A stretch of DNA of 64,000 bases from Kalmusia sp. IMI 367209 (GCA_027946365.1 JAPEUQ010000017.1:310001-374000); one strand, 5' to 3'. Positions 39,368 through 50,257 are shown, numbered from the stretch's first letter. Numbers and translations: made by a program. Notes: generated from the sequence alone by a model not told the origin.

Positions 39368-39942
39368 GGCATCGATTAAACCCGAGGCAAGAGTCGCTGC
39401 ACTAAGCAAGCTAATCAAAATAAGGCGGAGTTTGTACTGCTGTCTATAGGCAGGAGTAGAATGATTTTTGGAACTTGAAACCGGTCAGAGGGAAGAAGGA
39501 AAGCTTCCGTCGCGTACAGCCTTCATGTGGGTTATATTCAACCCTATCGCGCTATTTGCCCGCAATGAGGCAACAGAAGATGATACAAGATGAACGCCCT
39601 CGCGCGGCTGCCTCAAATGTGTTGGGATGCCTTGGGCCCAATCTTCTCTCGTACCCGACAGCCACGGCTTTTCGGCTGCCACCACAGCATCCCGGATTGG
39701 TCGATTAATATTGCACAGAGGGACACAGCGCGACGCGTTCGGAAACACAGATGCTAGTGCAGCCTGGCATAGCCTGGGAAGTTGTCACAAGACACCTTTC
39801 GCTTTCACAAACTAAATCTGGTCACTGCCTTGTTGTTCTACAGCCTGGCGTCAAACATAGCCTTGTGCGCATATGGAGCGGCGCAGCTAAAATACATCAA
39901 AACCAGCGTCAAACGAAAGAGCAAACTTCATAATCACGAAAA
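39368..39942. promoter_or_regulatory. Divergent intergenic region
   Basis: Lies between the Pro/Tyr-rich gene (minus) and the DUF6594 gene (plus). Its left end probably holds a missing 5' exon of the former: an ATG AAG GCT with donor GTACGC (39526 down to 39512) could splice to a CAG acceptor near 39440, but this is not secure. Confidence 0.4.
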
Positions 39943-40971
39943 ATGGCACATAATTCTCGTTCCTCTCCCTCTAACTCTCTTCCGGGCCCAGTGACTCTCC
40001 CTGGGTCGAACCTACCCAACGCATCTGCTCCAATTCCTCTTCAACAACTTTCTCCATCATCAACGATTACTTCGACGACCGAACCTAGCCAGGACAGGTT
40101 CAATGCGCCGTGGAAATTCGAGGGATATAAGGCATTTAGCGCATGGATGGCTTCTGAAGACGACTTTTTCATCTTTCGTCGCTTCCAAAATCTCAACGCC
40201 CGCACAGTGCTATGGATGCAAGATCGAATTGTACAGATAGAAAAGGACTTGAAAAAGATCGATCGGATGGTGGAAGATTCAAAGCCTGAGAATCGGCTTA
40301 GGAATGACAGCTTTCGCTGGGATGAGAAGTGGATGAAGCAGCGATTCGCTCTCATGGGGGAATTAAGCTCGCTGCTTCACCATTACAGTAAACGTACCCT
40401 ATTTTGGGGCATAGAGTCCCCGCTAATGACAATAGATCAATTCATAGAGAGTTATGCTAAAGTGCGGGCTCGTCCTAGAGCTAATGAGCATCAGATTGCC
40501 AATGTCACCAATTGGCTCAGTCGCGAGGCTATCACATCAGACGAATGCTCATTCATCAAGGAAACCGGAGATTTGACCTCGATAAACCACCGCTCGCGCA
40601 CTCCTCTCGGTCGTTGGCTTGAATCGTTCCAGAAGCTCCACCATATGCGTTTCTTCCGTGCCAAACATGTACCCGGTGTCCATCAAGCATCTGCGGCTAC
40701 CTCGTATTCCTCCAACTCCAAGTTCGATTCTTTCACAAATATTAGCATAATAGTAGGTGGGCTTGTCATGTTGTTGGCGCCTATGTGGTGGCTAGAATAT
40801 GTGAATGATAGTACGAAGAAGCTGGGGATAATGACGGGTTTCATATGTGTGTTCATGGGCCTGATGTCAACGGCAACGGTTAATCAGCCTTTCCAAGTAG
40901 TGGCTGCAACTGCAGCATATGCAGCTGTCTTGATGGTATTCATGCAGATTGATGGAAGCGGGAAGAGATAG
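39943..40971 (+). CDS. DUF6594 domain membrane protein (342 aa)
   Basis: Intronless, with start context CGAAAAATGG. Residues 1-55 are Pro/Ser-rich. The DUF6594 signature follows as GYKAFSAWMASEDDFFIFRR and FQNLNARTVLWMQDRIVQIE, with a coiled-coil-like helix (KDLKKIDRMVED). The last 90 residues form two or three hydrophobic helices (ISIIVGGLVMLLAPMWWLEY, LGIMTGFICVFMGLMST and VVAATAAYAAVLMVFMQ). The family is confined to filamentous fungi, often expanded, and has no known function (established knowledge). The protein looks complete. Confidence 0.85.
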   Translation: MAHNSRSSPSNSLPGPVTLPGSNLPNASAPIPLQQLSPSSTITSTTEPSQDRFNAPWKFEGYKAFSAWMASEDDFFIFRRFQNLNARTVLWMQDRIVQIEKDLKKIDRMVEDSKPENRLRNDSFRWDEKWMKQRFALMGELSSLLHHYSKRTLFWGIESPLMTIDQFIESYAKVRARPRANEHQIANVTNWLSREAITSDECSFIKETGDLTSINHRSRTPLGRWLESFQKLHHMRFFRAKHVPGVHQASAATSYSSNSKFDSFTNISIIVGGLVMLLAPMWWLEYVNDSTKKLGIMTGFICVFMGLMSTATVNQPFQVVAATAAYAAVLMVFMQIDGSGKR

Positions 40972-41802
40972 TAGGTGAAACAGATGCATATTTTGTATAG
41001 AAGTAGAACCAGAGTACAATGCTGGGACAGAAGCTTGGATGCGCATTGTAAATTGAGTTGATCTTGCATACATTGGGTATCCATTTGTCATCATGAATTC
41101 TCAGTATTATGTAGTTTTCAGACCAGAGTATGCCAAGACTGTCTCGTTATACGATGAACGACCGTAGGGAAAACGGCATTGTATCAGTATGTATGCCTCG
41201 AAATGTGTCTATGATGCCTACAATTTTGTCACAAGTATTTGCGGTTAGAGAAGGTGCGCTAACGGTGATTTTCCACGCTAGTGGATTCTCGCGCGAGATC
41301 TCGGTAGCCTGCACGCCGAGATAGACTACGGACAACGTTCAAACAGTCTAGGGGCTCTGCTAGTAGTTTTCTGACTATTTTAGGATGTATATTCCGGAGT
41401 TCGTCATTGGATAAAGCCTTGTGCGAAACGTGGACTTGTGCACGATGAAATGATTTGGTGGAGGAGCCGCAGACGGTGGCTTAGACACGGCGATTCTGCT
41501 CCCTCCCAAAGAGGACTCGCACGTGTCGGGCGTAGAAGGGTAGTTCCAACGGACGGTACCCAAGGTGCCGAGGACGTCATGAGCGGACTCGAGGAGGCTT
41601 TTCTTTCCTAGACTCTCGGCGTGAGCAATTGGCACTTACCTACCCTACCGTACGCGTGAACGCTGGACTGAGTATAAGAGTATTGTTAGGGCCGACCAAA
41701 AAGCAACCTCCATATTTTAAAACCACACAACGCTCTTTTTGCTATAGATTTCTATTATTTATTTGTTCATCTTCACGAGCTAGATTCTTTCACACGATCA
41801 CC
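40972..41802. other. Intergenic
   Basis: No gene supported. A TATA-like GAGTATAAGAG lies at about 41670, some 130 bp before the next start codon, and the leader is T-rich. Confidence 0.5.
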
Positions 41803-42250
41803 ATGCACTTCTCGTCCATCTTTAGCTTTGCCGTCCTGGCAATCACCGCAACTGCAGCCGCACTCCCTACTTCCAACACACTCAGCGCCCGCGAACAAGA
41901 TTGTGGCACATGGTACGACGAATATCTCGGCCCTGGCAGTGCTGGTCAGGTCCTCGGTACTGGCCAATGCCAGCAAATGAAGAAGGCGGGCGAAGGACCG
42001 AATGACCAATCAAAGTACTCTTTCCACATGAAGGGCGCTTGTATTAAATGTACCATGTACATGTGAGTCGAAATTTACTAGTAGTCGCTTTTCCTGCTAC
42101 CATCTGCCCATGGAAATCGTTGGAATGGAAAACTTACTGCAACGTAGTGATGAGAACTGTAACAGTGTTACAGGCTCGGTTTCAAATGATCGGGGTCAAG
42201 ATTGGACCCATGAGTGGACATACGCAAGTGCTAAGAGTTTTATCTGCTAG
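41803..42250 (+). CDS. Small secreted cysteine-rich protein, effector-like (120 aa)
   Basis: Hand-spliced model: exon 1 41803-42062, intron 42063-42147 (85 bp, GTGAGT..CGTAG), exon 2 42148-42250; phase 2 is preserved. The protein starts with a clear signal peptide (MHFSSIFSFAVLAITATAAA) and a short LPTSNTLSAR pro-like segment. The mature part has six cysteines (in EQDC, TGQC, GAC, IKC, ENC and the C-terminal IC), an even number fit for three disulphides, and is rich in Gly, Tyr and Trp. The final residue is Cys. Without exon 2 the last two cysteines would be lost. No named domain is recognised. It neighbours an AA9 enzyme and another secreted-protein gene. An effector or antimicrobial role is inference only. 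Confidence 0.75.
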
Positions 42251-42875
42251 CTAGAAAAGGTCTACTCATAAGTAAGTAATCTTCTCGAATCCTCAATATG
42301 CCTCAAGCAGAAGAACCCAAAAGTCTCACTATTCAGACTGGTTTTATACGGACTGACTAACCTACCAGCAGTATAAGTGCGAAACCTTGCGCCACTTCCA
42401 GGCACAATGCTCATATGATGTTTCAGATTTATAACCATTTTCACTTTTCATTCTTGAGGAGTGCCTGCTCACTACGTTTGTATGTGTCGAGCTGAATCAT
42501 AATTGTCTCCTACCAACTCATTATAATTCTATCATGTATATATTTAGTGATATCAGAAATTTTAGGATGTACACTTTCACCACTGATCCACGTGCCGAGT
42601 CAGGCCTTGGGAGATATTGCATTACTTTTGACATGTCGACTTGTTGTTGGTGCCACTTCACTGGACATTTTGTGGGAGTTCATCTATTTTGATGACTTCA
42701 GCCGGCTCCAAGTACGGCAATCTGGAAGACCCCATCTGTGCGCCACCCCAACTGCCGAGGATACAATGCTAGGCCACGGGTATATGGAACTTCGTGAGCG
42801 TTTATGTAGCGTGTGTGCTGTAATAATTGTGACGGTGCTCTCGCTGCAAGATACCATCCTCGTATTGCTCTCATA
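42251..42875. other. Intergenic, promoter of AA9 gene
   Basis: A 109-codon frame ending just before the AA9 start begins with GTG, not ATG, and has no domain. Nothing is called. Confidence 0.5.
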
Positions 42876-43679
42876 ATGCGATTTCTTTTCGGACTGATGC
42901 TGGCGGCAACCGCCCAAGCCCACTGTAAGTCACAGAGGTGTATAAAAACCATCTGAGATGCACACTAACATAGGAGAGATCGCTTCTCCAAAGTCGTCGT
43001 AGGCGGCACACCCGAAGCCGCAGAATGGACCGCCGTCCGCCAAACGAAAAACTACCAAGGGAATCAAGGCGTGACCAGTGTCAGTAGCGCTGACATGCGC
43101 TGCTACCAGAACAAAGCCGGGACTACTACCGCTACCATTGCAGCAGGCGAGACGCTCGGCTTCGTCGCGAACGCGATGGTTTCGCACTTCGGACCAGTGC
43201 AGTTCTACATGGCCAAAGTTCCCGACAGCGCGAACATCAATACATGGGAAGCTGCTGGCAACGTATGGTTCAAAGTCGGCGCGATCAGTGCTGTGCAGGG
43301 CAACGGGCCTCTGACTAGTGACGAGAAGACGTGGCCGGCCTATAGTACGTCGCCGCTTTCAACTGCGCTGCTCAACGTGTCACTAATGAGATAATCAGAG
43401 AAAACTATTGTCGACTTTCAGATTCCAAAAAGCACTCCGAGCGGCAAATATTTGGTCCGCGTTGAAAGCATTGCACTGCATCAAGCGCAATCTGTCGGTG
43501 GCGCTCAGATCTATCTTTCTTGCGCACAAGTCGAGGTCACTGGAGGAGGAAGTGGGACGCCGGGCCCACTGGTTGCGTTCCCAGGTGCGTATAGTGCGAA
43601 TGACCCAGGGTTGATCTGGTCGTATTATCCGGTAGCGACGAGCTATAAGGCACCTGGGCCTGCTGTTTGGACTGGTTGA
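42876..43679 (+). CDS. AA9 lytic polysaccharide monooxygenase (231 aa)
   Basis: Secreted copper enzyme that oxidatively cleaves cellulose or related beta-glucans. Exons are 42876-42924, 42979-43344 and 43399-43679; introns are 54 bp each. The signal peptide MRFLFGLMLAATAQA ends exactly before His16, the N-terminal His of the copper histidine brace (mature start HYRFSKVVVGGT). The second copper His is in SHFGPVQFYMAKV and the axial Tyr in AQIYLSCAQVEV. The Cys in DMRCYQ and in YLSC match the conserved disulphide. Intron 1 offers three successive AGs (TAG, GAG, GAG); the first two give immediate stops, only the last gives HYRF. There is no CBM1; it ends soon after the catalytic domain. Confidence 0.93.
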
Positions 43680-43986
43680 GCGGTTCGAGTTGTCAGTGTT
43701 TGCGTATCTGCAGTGACCTTAAATAACTCAATAGTCCCACAATGTGGCTTTGTTGCAACAGAAGCATATCTCACCTGAATTAGGCTAGTGACGTGACACA
43801 AATAGCCGAACCCATCGTTGTGTGACCTAGCCGAACATCTCAGGAATGTAAATGCGATGGTGCCGAAAACGGAAATCATGGAAGCACGCTAGAGTCTGCA
43901 AAGGTTCATGTGGTCTTTTTGTAGTTCTTGGACTTATTGTGCGTAACATATTTCAGATTCTGAGACTCCGTCAGCTCGTGCAGACG
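43680..43986. other. Short intergenic
   Basis: AA9 3' region and the promoter of the next secreted-protein gene. Nothing else is seen. Confidence 0.5.
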
Positions 43987-44766
43987 ATGTACAATTTTCC
44001 CAGAGCACTTGTGTGCCTGGCTCTCCTATTAGTCCACATGGCTGTACGTGCTCACTCAGGTCATGATGAAGAGCTTCGCGCATGTGGTGTAATACTACGA
44101 GACCTTCCAAAAGATCTTGCAAGCTCCTTCTGCTCATCTTTTGCGGGGATCGAAGATATAACAACAACATACACCTCAACTAGGGAGCCAAGAGTGACAG
44201 CTGAAGATCTCGGTGAATCTTGCGTAAATACAGAAGCTTTAGATATGCTGTAGGTCCAAAGAGTCTCCTTTCAAGCGACATACTGACACTTGAACAGGGA
44301 TGCAACCACAGAACCAGCAACTGACCTGGCATCTCGACCAACCGAGACTTCTTCCCCTCGCACAGAGACTTCTCCTCCTCTCACCGCGTATAGAGGCAGC
44401 TTAAACGAAGTTGTGTTACCTGTATATTCCATCAGTACTGTCACTCTATACTTTACTACTACAGTCACTGTGTAAGTTTGATCTTGTGTGATTGTGTTCT
44501 TTTCGTTAACCAGTCAAAGCACTTCCACAGTCACTGTTCCACTACCATGGCCAACAATCCATCTTCGCACGACGGACAAGAGGATGCCAGCAGCCTTTTG
44601 TCCCGAAGTAGGCCTACCATGTGTGATGGCTGGTATGGAACCCGACATTATCTCCGAAGGCTGCATCGATTTCGTGGAGCCAAAAGTAGCTTACGTTGCT
44701 ACAAAATTCGTGGATGCCGATTTGCCATCTATTGCTGCATCTCCATGCGATGTGGCCAGTCTTTAA
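43987..44766 (+). CDS. Secreted Cys-containing protein with Ser/Thr-rich linker (229 aa), unrecognised
   Basis: Hand-spliced model: exons 43987-44249, 44298-44471 and 44514-44766; introns are 48 and 42 bp, with every junction in frame. Signal peptide MYNFPRALVCLALLLVHMAV, then RA. The N-terminal domain has CGVILRDLPKDLASSFCSSF, a pattern I associate with lineage-specific fungal extracellular proteins (C..VL..LP...SSFCSS). The middle part is rich in Thr/Ser/Pro/Glu (ATDLASRPTETSSPRTE) and Val/Thr (VTLYFTTTVTV), suited to O-mannosylation. The C-terminal part again has cysteines (AAFCPEVGLPC, EGC, SPC). No GPI-type tail is seen. Likely a wall-associated or secreted protein; function unknown. Confidence 0.7.
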
Positions 44767-45591
44767 GGAGTTTGGAAATACTAATTTAGTACATAGGAGT
44801 TGTCGCGGGCTCGCGTTTCATACCGAGCTCTGCTAGTTGTACTTCTGATCTATGAGCGTGCATTTTGTCTTGCATCGGGTGAGGGCTGTTTTGATAATGC
44901 CAAGAGAGTTATTTTTGGGGTTGAGATGACAAAAATGATCGCTAGCTGTGGGAAGCTGGCCCGTCTTCACCTGTCGTTCTTTCCGACAAATGTGATCGGA
45001 TATACAATCTCAAGTAAGGGAGGGGGAAGATCTCTGCGATCCTCCATTGCATTTAATGAGATTGAAGCATATGGAAGAAGCCGGTTTTGGGTTTCCGCTT
45101 ACGACTTCACACCTTTGGTAAATACCCTCTACGTACACTTAGTAGGGAAGCGAAGCGGACTTTGATATCAAGCTCGACTTTGTTAAAAATCAAGTGATGT
45201 GAACAGTAAGAAAAATCTAGTCATATGTTGATGAGCTTATCGTTTGAGACTGGGTTTGGTCGCCAACTAACAATTATAACCCTTGCCAAATGAGGTTAAT
45301 GGATGTAAGATTCGGAGGCTCTAGGTATCTTCTAGCCCTAAACAATCCCGCAGGACTACCCAACCCGGTACCTAGTCCTAACTAAGGCCTTTCGATATTT
45401 AGACTGATATTCATGCTGACATTCTGATTTGCTGCCATAGCCGATATCACGTGCCTTCATCGAAGAAGGGTGCATTGGTCGTCAGCTGTCAATGTATATA
45501 GCTCTCCTAACGAGTTTCTATTTCACCTTACGCTCGTTTTGTGCCCTACATTGCAACTATCTATAATTCAGCTTGGCCATCGACTCCAACA
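44767..45591. other. Intergenic
   Basis: An open frame at 44800-45165 starts with TTG and lacks a domain; it is not called. The remainder is AT-leaning with no features until the hydrolase start. Confidence 0.5.
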
Positions 45592-46476
45592 ATGTTGTCT
45601 GATTTTGCTGTGGTCATCTGCCACGGATATTTCCACACTCCTGCACCCTACCAACCACTTATCGACGCCTTTAGCTCTCAAGGGATTGATGCGTACTGCC
45701 CGCAACTCGCCACATCGGATCTATTCAAGCTCAACGTCGGCGATGTTGAGCATCCGAACTTTGATCTTGGGCCACCCACTGATGGATACCCTTCTGGCGA
45801 TGAGGATGCCAAGATTGTGTTAGAAGTGATACGACCACTGATCGAGAAGCAAGCCAAGAAGATTCTTCTAGTTGCTCACTCAGCTGGTGGGTGGGCTGCG
45901 ACGCAAGCTGCGATCCCAGAGCTACAAGCCAAAACGCGTTCATCGCAAGGCTTGCAAGGCGGCATCATTGGTATATTTTACTATGGCGCTTTCATCATTC
46001 CGGTCGGAGAATCCATCAATAGCTTCTTTCAACCCAAGGATGCACTGCCTCTTATGCCGCCTTGGATGCAATATCACGTAAGTCTTCCGGCCCTTGATCT
46101 CCTGACACTACCGCTAACCGAACCTATATCTCAGGCCCACGGTCCTGATGGACTTGGAACGTTGATCTTGCCAGAAAAATTCATGTTTAACGACCTCGAC
46201 CATGAAGAGGCAGAAAAATGGGCAAAGACACTCACTGCGTCTCCAAATGGCACGACAAAGCTTACGAACGATGCGTATGCGGCGCTTCCGTGCGCTTATC
46301 TGGTGTTGGAGGGTGATCAGACGCTTGCCAAAGAATACCAAGAGGGTATGATTGCGTTGCAAGCGGGCAAGACGGGAGAATTCAAGATTTATAGATGTCC
46401 AACGGGCCATTCCGCACATTTGAGTTGGACGGATGGCATTGTCGGGGTCGCGCAAGATTTTGTGGGGGGACTGTAG
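45592..46476 (+). CDS. Alpha/beta hydrolase (275 aa)
   Basis: Cytosolic esterase-like protein; no signal peptide. Exons are 45592-46077 and 46135-46476, with a 57 bp GTAAGT..CTCAG intron. Oxyanion-hole region is VVICHGYFHTPAPYQPL; the nucleophile elbow is VAHSAGGWA (Ser97); a catalytic His candidate lies in CPTGHSAHLSW near residues 253-257. Substrate is unknown; relatives include fungal salicylate/methylester-type esterases. The intron is a multiple of three and contains no stop, so an unspliced 294-residue product is also possible. It lies tail to tail with CYP505 (268 bp between stops) and may belong to the same functional cluster. Confidence 0.85.
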   Translation: MLSDFAVVICHGYFHTPAPYQPLIDAFSSQGIDAYCPQLATSDLFKLNVGDVEHPNFDLGPPTDGYPSGDEDAKIVLEVIRPLIEKQAKKILLVAHSAGGWAATQAAIPELQAKTRSSQGLQGGIIGIFYYGAFIIPVGESINSFFQPKDALPLMPPWMQYHVSLPALDLLTLPLTEPISQAHGPDGLGTLILPEKFMFNDLDHEEAEKWAKTLTASPNGTTKLTNDAYAALPCAYLVLEGDQTLAKEYQEGMIALQAGKTGEFKIYRCPTGHSAHLSWTDGIVGVAQDFVGGL

Positions 46477-46743
46477 AAATTGGATGTGTGTTTACGAGAA
46501 ACCTTTACAGCTGTTTACAAAAACTGGTCCAAATCACGAGTCTCGTAGTTACATGTCACAAGGTTTACTTGGGATGAGGAGGCGATGAAAAAAGGACAGT
46601 AAAAGTCGGTCTCAAGCCGTTACGGAAGCACAGTTGACTATTGTAGTTCAGTTGAGGAAGAAGTGAGAGATAAGGAAAATCACTACAGAGGTATACCTCG
46701 CTCTATAAGTAATATACATGAAGCGACGTCCCCTTGGTGCATA

Positions 46744-49700
46744 CTAGTCGAAAACTTCAGAAGCAAATCTCTCCCCATTAGACCGGAAGGCTTCCCACCA
46801 CTTATCTGCTGTATCCATCTCTACATTCTCCATGTCAGCGTAGGCTTTTGTCATAGCCAACGCAACACCTTCCAACACTCTCGACTCCCCACACACAAAC
46901 ATCTTGCCCTTGCAGACACTTAATCCGATCGCATGTACAACGCTCTGTCTCTCCCGCCAAAGCCGATCCTGAACGTAGGCGCAGTTTCCGCTGCTCTGTG
47001 GCGCCTTACTGAAAGCATAGTGCAAAGTAATGCCTGCCGAAGAAGCCAATTCAGGTAATGCATTTGAATAGAGCATATCGCGATCAGGATGGCGACACCC
47101 AATGAAAAGTAATGCAGGTGCTAGCTTCACTCCTGAAGCTAAAAGTTGTGCACGCTCTTGCACAAAGCCCATGAATGGCGCGAGGCCTGAGCCTGCACAT
47201 ACCATTACAATGGGGACGGTCGGGTCTTCGGGCAAGTGGAACGCGATAGGACTAGGCCGTACAGAAACGTAGAGGCGGTCATTTCGCCGTAGACTTGCAA
47301 GATACGTTGAGCCAGTACCATAGAACATGGACGAACTTCCATGGACATGAGGGATCGCATGCTCTAAGACGCTGTAGGTCAATGTGCATGTTTCCGCGCT
47401 TGCAAGTGGCGACGATGAGATTGAGTATCGGCGGGTGCGCATGGGTGGGAGCATTGCAAGGTATTCAGAAAATGACAAGGCTGCTGATGGTAGCTCTTGA
47501 AGAAGCTGAAGGGGCGTTAGACCTCTCTGTATGATATTTTGTTGTGTTAAATTCTCCGCGTCATCTCCAGAAACGGATGCTAGAATCGAGCGGATGTTCT
47601 TGCGCAGTAAGCATGGACTCTGTGTTCTTAGGTCTTAAAGCACTTACTTTCTCGCTTGCTTTCTCGTTCAGTTCGACAAAATCACGGAGGTAGATGTAGA
47701 TGCTGTGTTCCTCACCGCTTGCAGTGATCATTTTTGTATCGCGAGCTATTCCGAATCTATTCATCACTTGTCTGATCGTGCCCTCGTGATTAGAAGGTAA
47801 GACGATGAGATGATCCCCGGCCCGGTACGTCATTCCTGGTGGGAGACGCACTTTGAGGTGTTGTTTCTGCGGCTCCCCTGGTGCGGTAAGAGTGTTTTCG
47901 TCTTCGACAACGGCTGTACCACCACCCGGAAGCAGTCCCGAAGTGCGAGAGCCCTGAATGATCTCGATACCACCACGGACCGAGTCAAGAGATTGTGCTG
48001 AAAGGCCTGGATGGTATTGTTCCCTTAGCGCCGGCCAAAGCTTCTCATCGGCCCAACGATCAAATTCGTTGGCAATATTGCCATCGGCTGCGTCCGATAT
48101 GCCTCGCTTCACCAGAGCTATGCTTCCGCATCTAATAAATGCGTCATCAACCAACGTTGGGATACGTTGGAAGGTATCCACCCCAATCCCGATTACCGCA
48201 TCCGTATACAGCATGATGTACGCCTGCGAGAGGGGACTCCGTAAGCCCTTGAAGCCACTTGATGAATTTGACAGCATTGTCCGGAGGTTGGCCTTCATAG
48301 CTTGCGGTGATGATGATGATAGGAGTTGAACCGGTGATTTGATGAGGCTGAACTCGGTCCATGGGCATCGACACTGCATTAAAACCATGCGAGAGTGCTT
48401 CGCGGCTCAGAACGTGCGCCAGAGTCTGACAAGTCCCAGTATTAGAGCCATAACAAATAAGCAAATCTTGAAGATCTGAATGTTCCAAAGGACTGTCAAT
48501 CTTGTGAGGTTTTCGAGACGGCTCGATGCCCGACGCGGCAGCTATAGACTTCTCACCTAAAAGTCGACGCTGGAGGAGTAGCAGGCGTTAGGCCATCTCG
48601 CAGCTTAGCATGAATAAATAACCCCTTAGGCTTGACTGTAAGCGTTTTTCGCACAACCAGTTTATAGTCAGGATCCGCAAGTTCGAAATCGAAGGTTTGC
48701 AATAGCAAGGCAATGACAATGGTAGACTCTTGCAGTGCAAAAGCGCGACCAATGCAGCCTCGCGCGCCGTTACCGAATGGCTGGTTATAAGTCAGTCACA
48801 ATATCCTAATGAAACAGAATTGAGGAAGGGTACCTTGTAGGAGTTCTTCGGCAGCTTGTTGAACTCCTCATCTACCATCCTCTCAGGCTTAAATTCCTCC
48901 GCATCATTACCGTAGACTGTAGGGTCGCGATGTACAGTTGGGATTGAAACAGACACTGACTCGCCTTGACGAACAATGTACTGCTCTTTACCGAGAAATA
49001 ATGGATAGTCTTCTGCGTTCTGAGATTTAGGGTGTACCGTGAACCCGGGTGCGGTGGGATGAAGCCGTAGAGTCTCGCGAATGACCGCAGAAAGGTATGG
49101 TAATCTGGAAGCCATATCTAGCGTCATTGCACCATGTCCGAGTACAGACAAAACTTCTTCACGAGCCTTTTCCATAGCAGAAGGATGTTTCGCTAGGCAA
49201 TATATTATGAAGGAAAGCAGGCCGGAAGTGGTCTCGTGTCCTGCGTAACATAAGCCTGGCTGACCAATATCAAAGTAGGATCATACTTACCAGCGATAAG
49301 GAACGTTATCATATTATTAATAACGTTTTCATGCGGAAGAGCTTTTCCGGAGACTGGATCTTTCTCGTAAAGCATCGCGTCTACAAGATCCCTCTTACGG
49401 CTCGAAGCAGATTTTCTTCGCTCTACTACTGTGTTGGCTACATGGCGCATTACATCGATGTCGTCGTTGAATTTCCGTGTCTGATTTCGATAGACATAAT
49501 CAGTGACTAAAGAAGGACGAAGCACGCGCATGCCGCACTCTTCGAGAAAAGTATTCATCGAGTCCACAAACGGATGTGGTGTTTCGGAGTAGAAGGAATT
49601 AAACCTGGTGTCCATGGCGCATCTAGAGCAATGGTTTTAGTTTATAGTTCCAGTAAAGCATATGAAGCAATCTTGAACTCACAACGCGAGTGTATCTAGC

Positions 49701-50257
49701 GTTAGTCGAGTAAAGTCATCTGTCACTGGAATCCTGGCATTCTGTTCGAGTCTTGCCCACTTCATGATGAGTTGACAGGCCACTTCATGCATATCTGCGT
49801 TCTTTTTAGATCCGATTGACAATGATCGATACTTCGGTTTTGGAATACCTTCAAACATAGTTCCAATCATCATCGGACCGAGGACGGGTGCAAGGATGCG
49901 ATGAGCAAGGCCCCAGTTTTCTTCCCCATCACGCGCCGTGAATAGACCATCGCCAGTAAGATTTCGGACTTGAACGAGACCCCCAGCTGTGGCCATTTTG
50001 ACGAATCGTTTCTCGTCGCATACTTCATTAAGTAGTTCCACGGAGCCGATGGAGATTCTGTCAGGTTTGCCAGTGCCAAGGTTAACCTTTACGATTGAGC
50101 CTGGAGAATGTTACTTTTAATTCATTAACCACGCTTATCGGAAATATGGGATCTCACCATATTTAGCTAACAACTTTGCTGTCGAATCAGGCTCGGCGAG
50201 ATCAAGTACATTCCCGATTATTGGCCATCCCGGAGGCTTAGGTATTTCGGTCGGCAT
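46744..50257 (-). pseudogene. CYP505-type fused cytochrome P450 / NADPH reductase, one frameshift
   Basis: Self-sufficient fatty-acid hydroxylase type (P450foxy). Seven minus-strand exons: 50257-50158, 50100-49683, 49622-49291, 49240-48834, 48780-48557, 48492-47648 and 47598-46744. The heme domain begins MPTEIPKPPGWPIIGNVLDL, has an I-helix FLIAGHETTSG across intron 3 and heme motif [15 protein letters not shown] (Cys428). The reductase part has flavodoxin ICYGSNTGTCQTLA and TASYEGQPPDNA, FAD motif TRRYSISSSPL and NADPH motif VCAGSGLAPFMGF. In exon 6, after GCGNRDW, the frame shifts by one base at the C4 run 48181-48184 and resumes at DTFQRIPTLVDDAF. Removing one base makes all seven exons add up to 1059 residues, the family's usual length. 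No intron explains the shift. This is a single-base lesion or a sequencing error. Confidence 0.88.

Noticed and set aside
42547..42876. 109-codon frame directly upstream of the AA9 gene
   Set aside because: Starts with GTG and would overlap the AA9 promoter; no domain.
44800..45165. 121-codon frame with a hydrophobic N-terminus
   Set aside because: Starts with TTG; no upstream exon with ATG was found; no domain.
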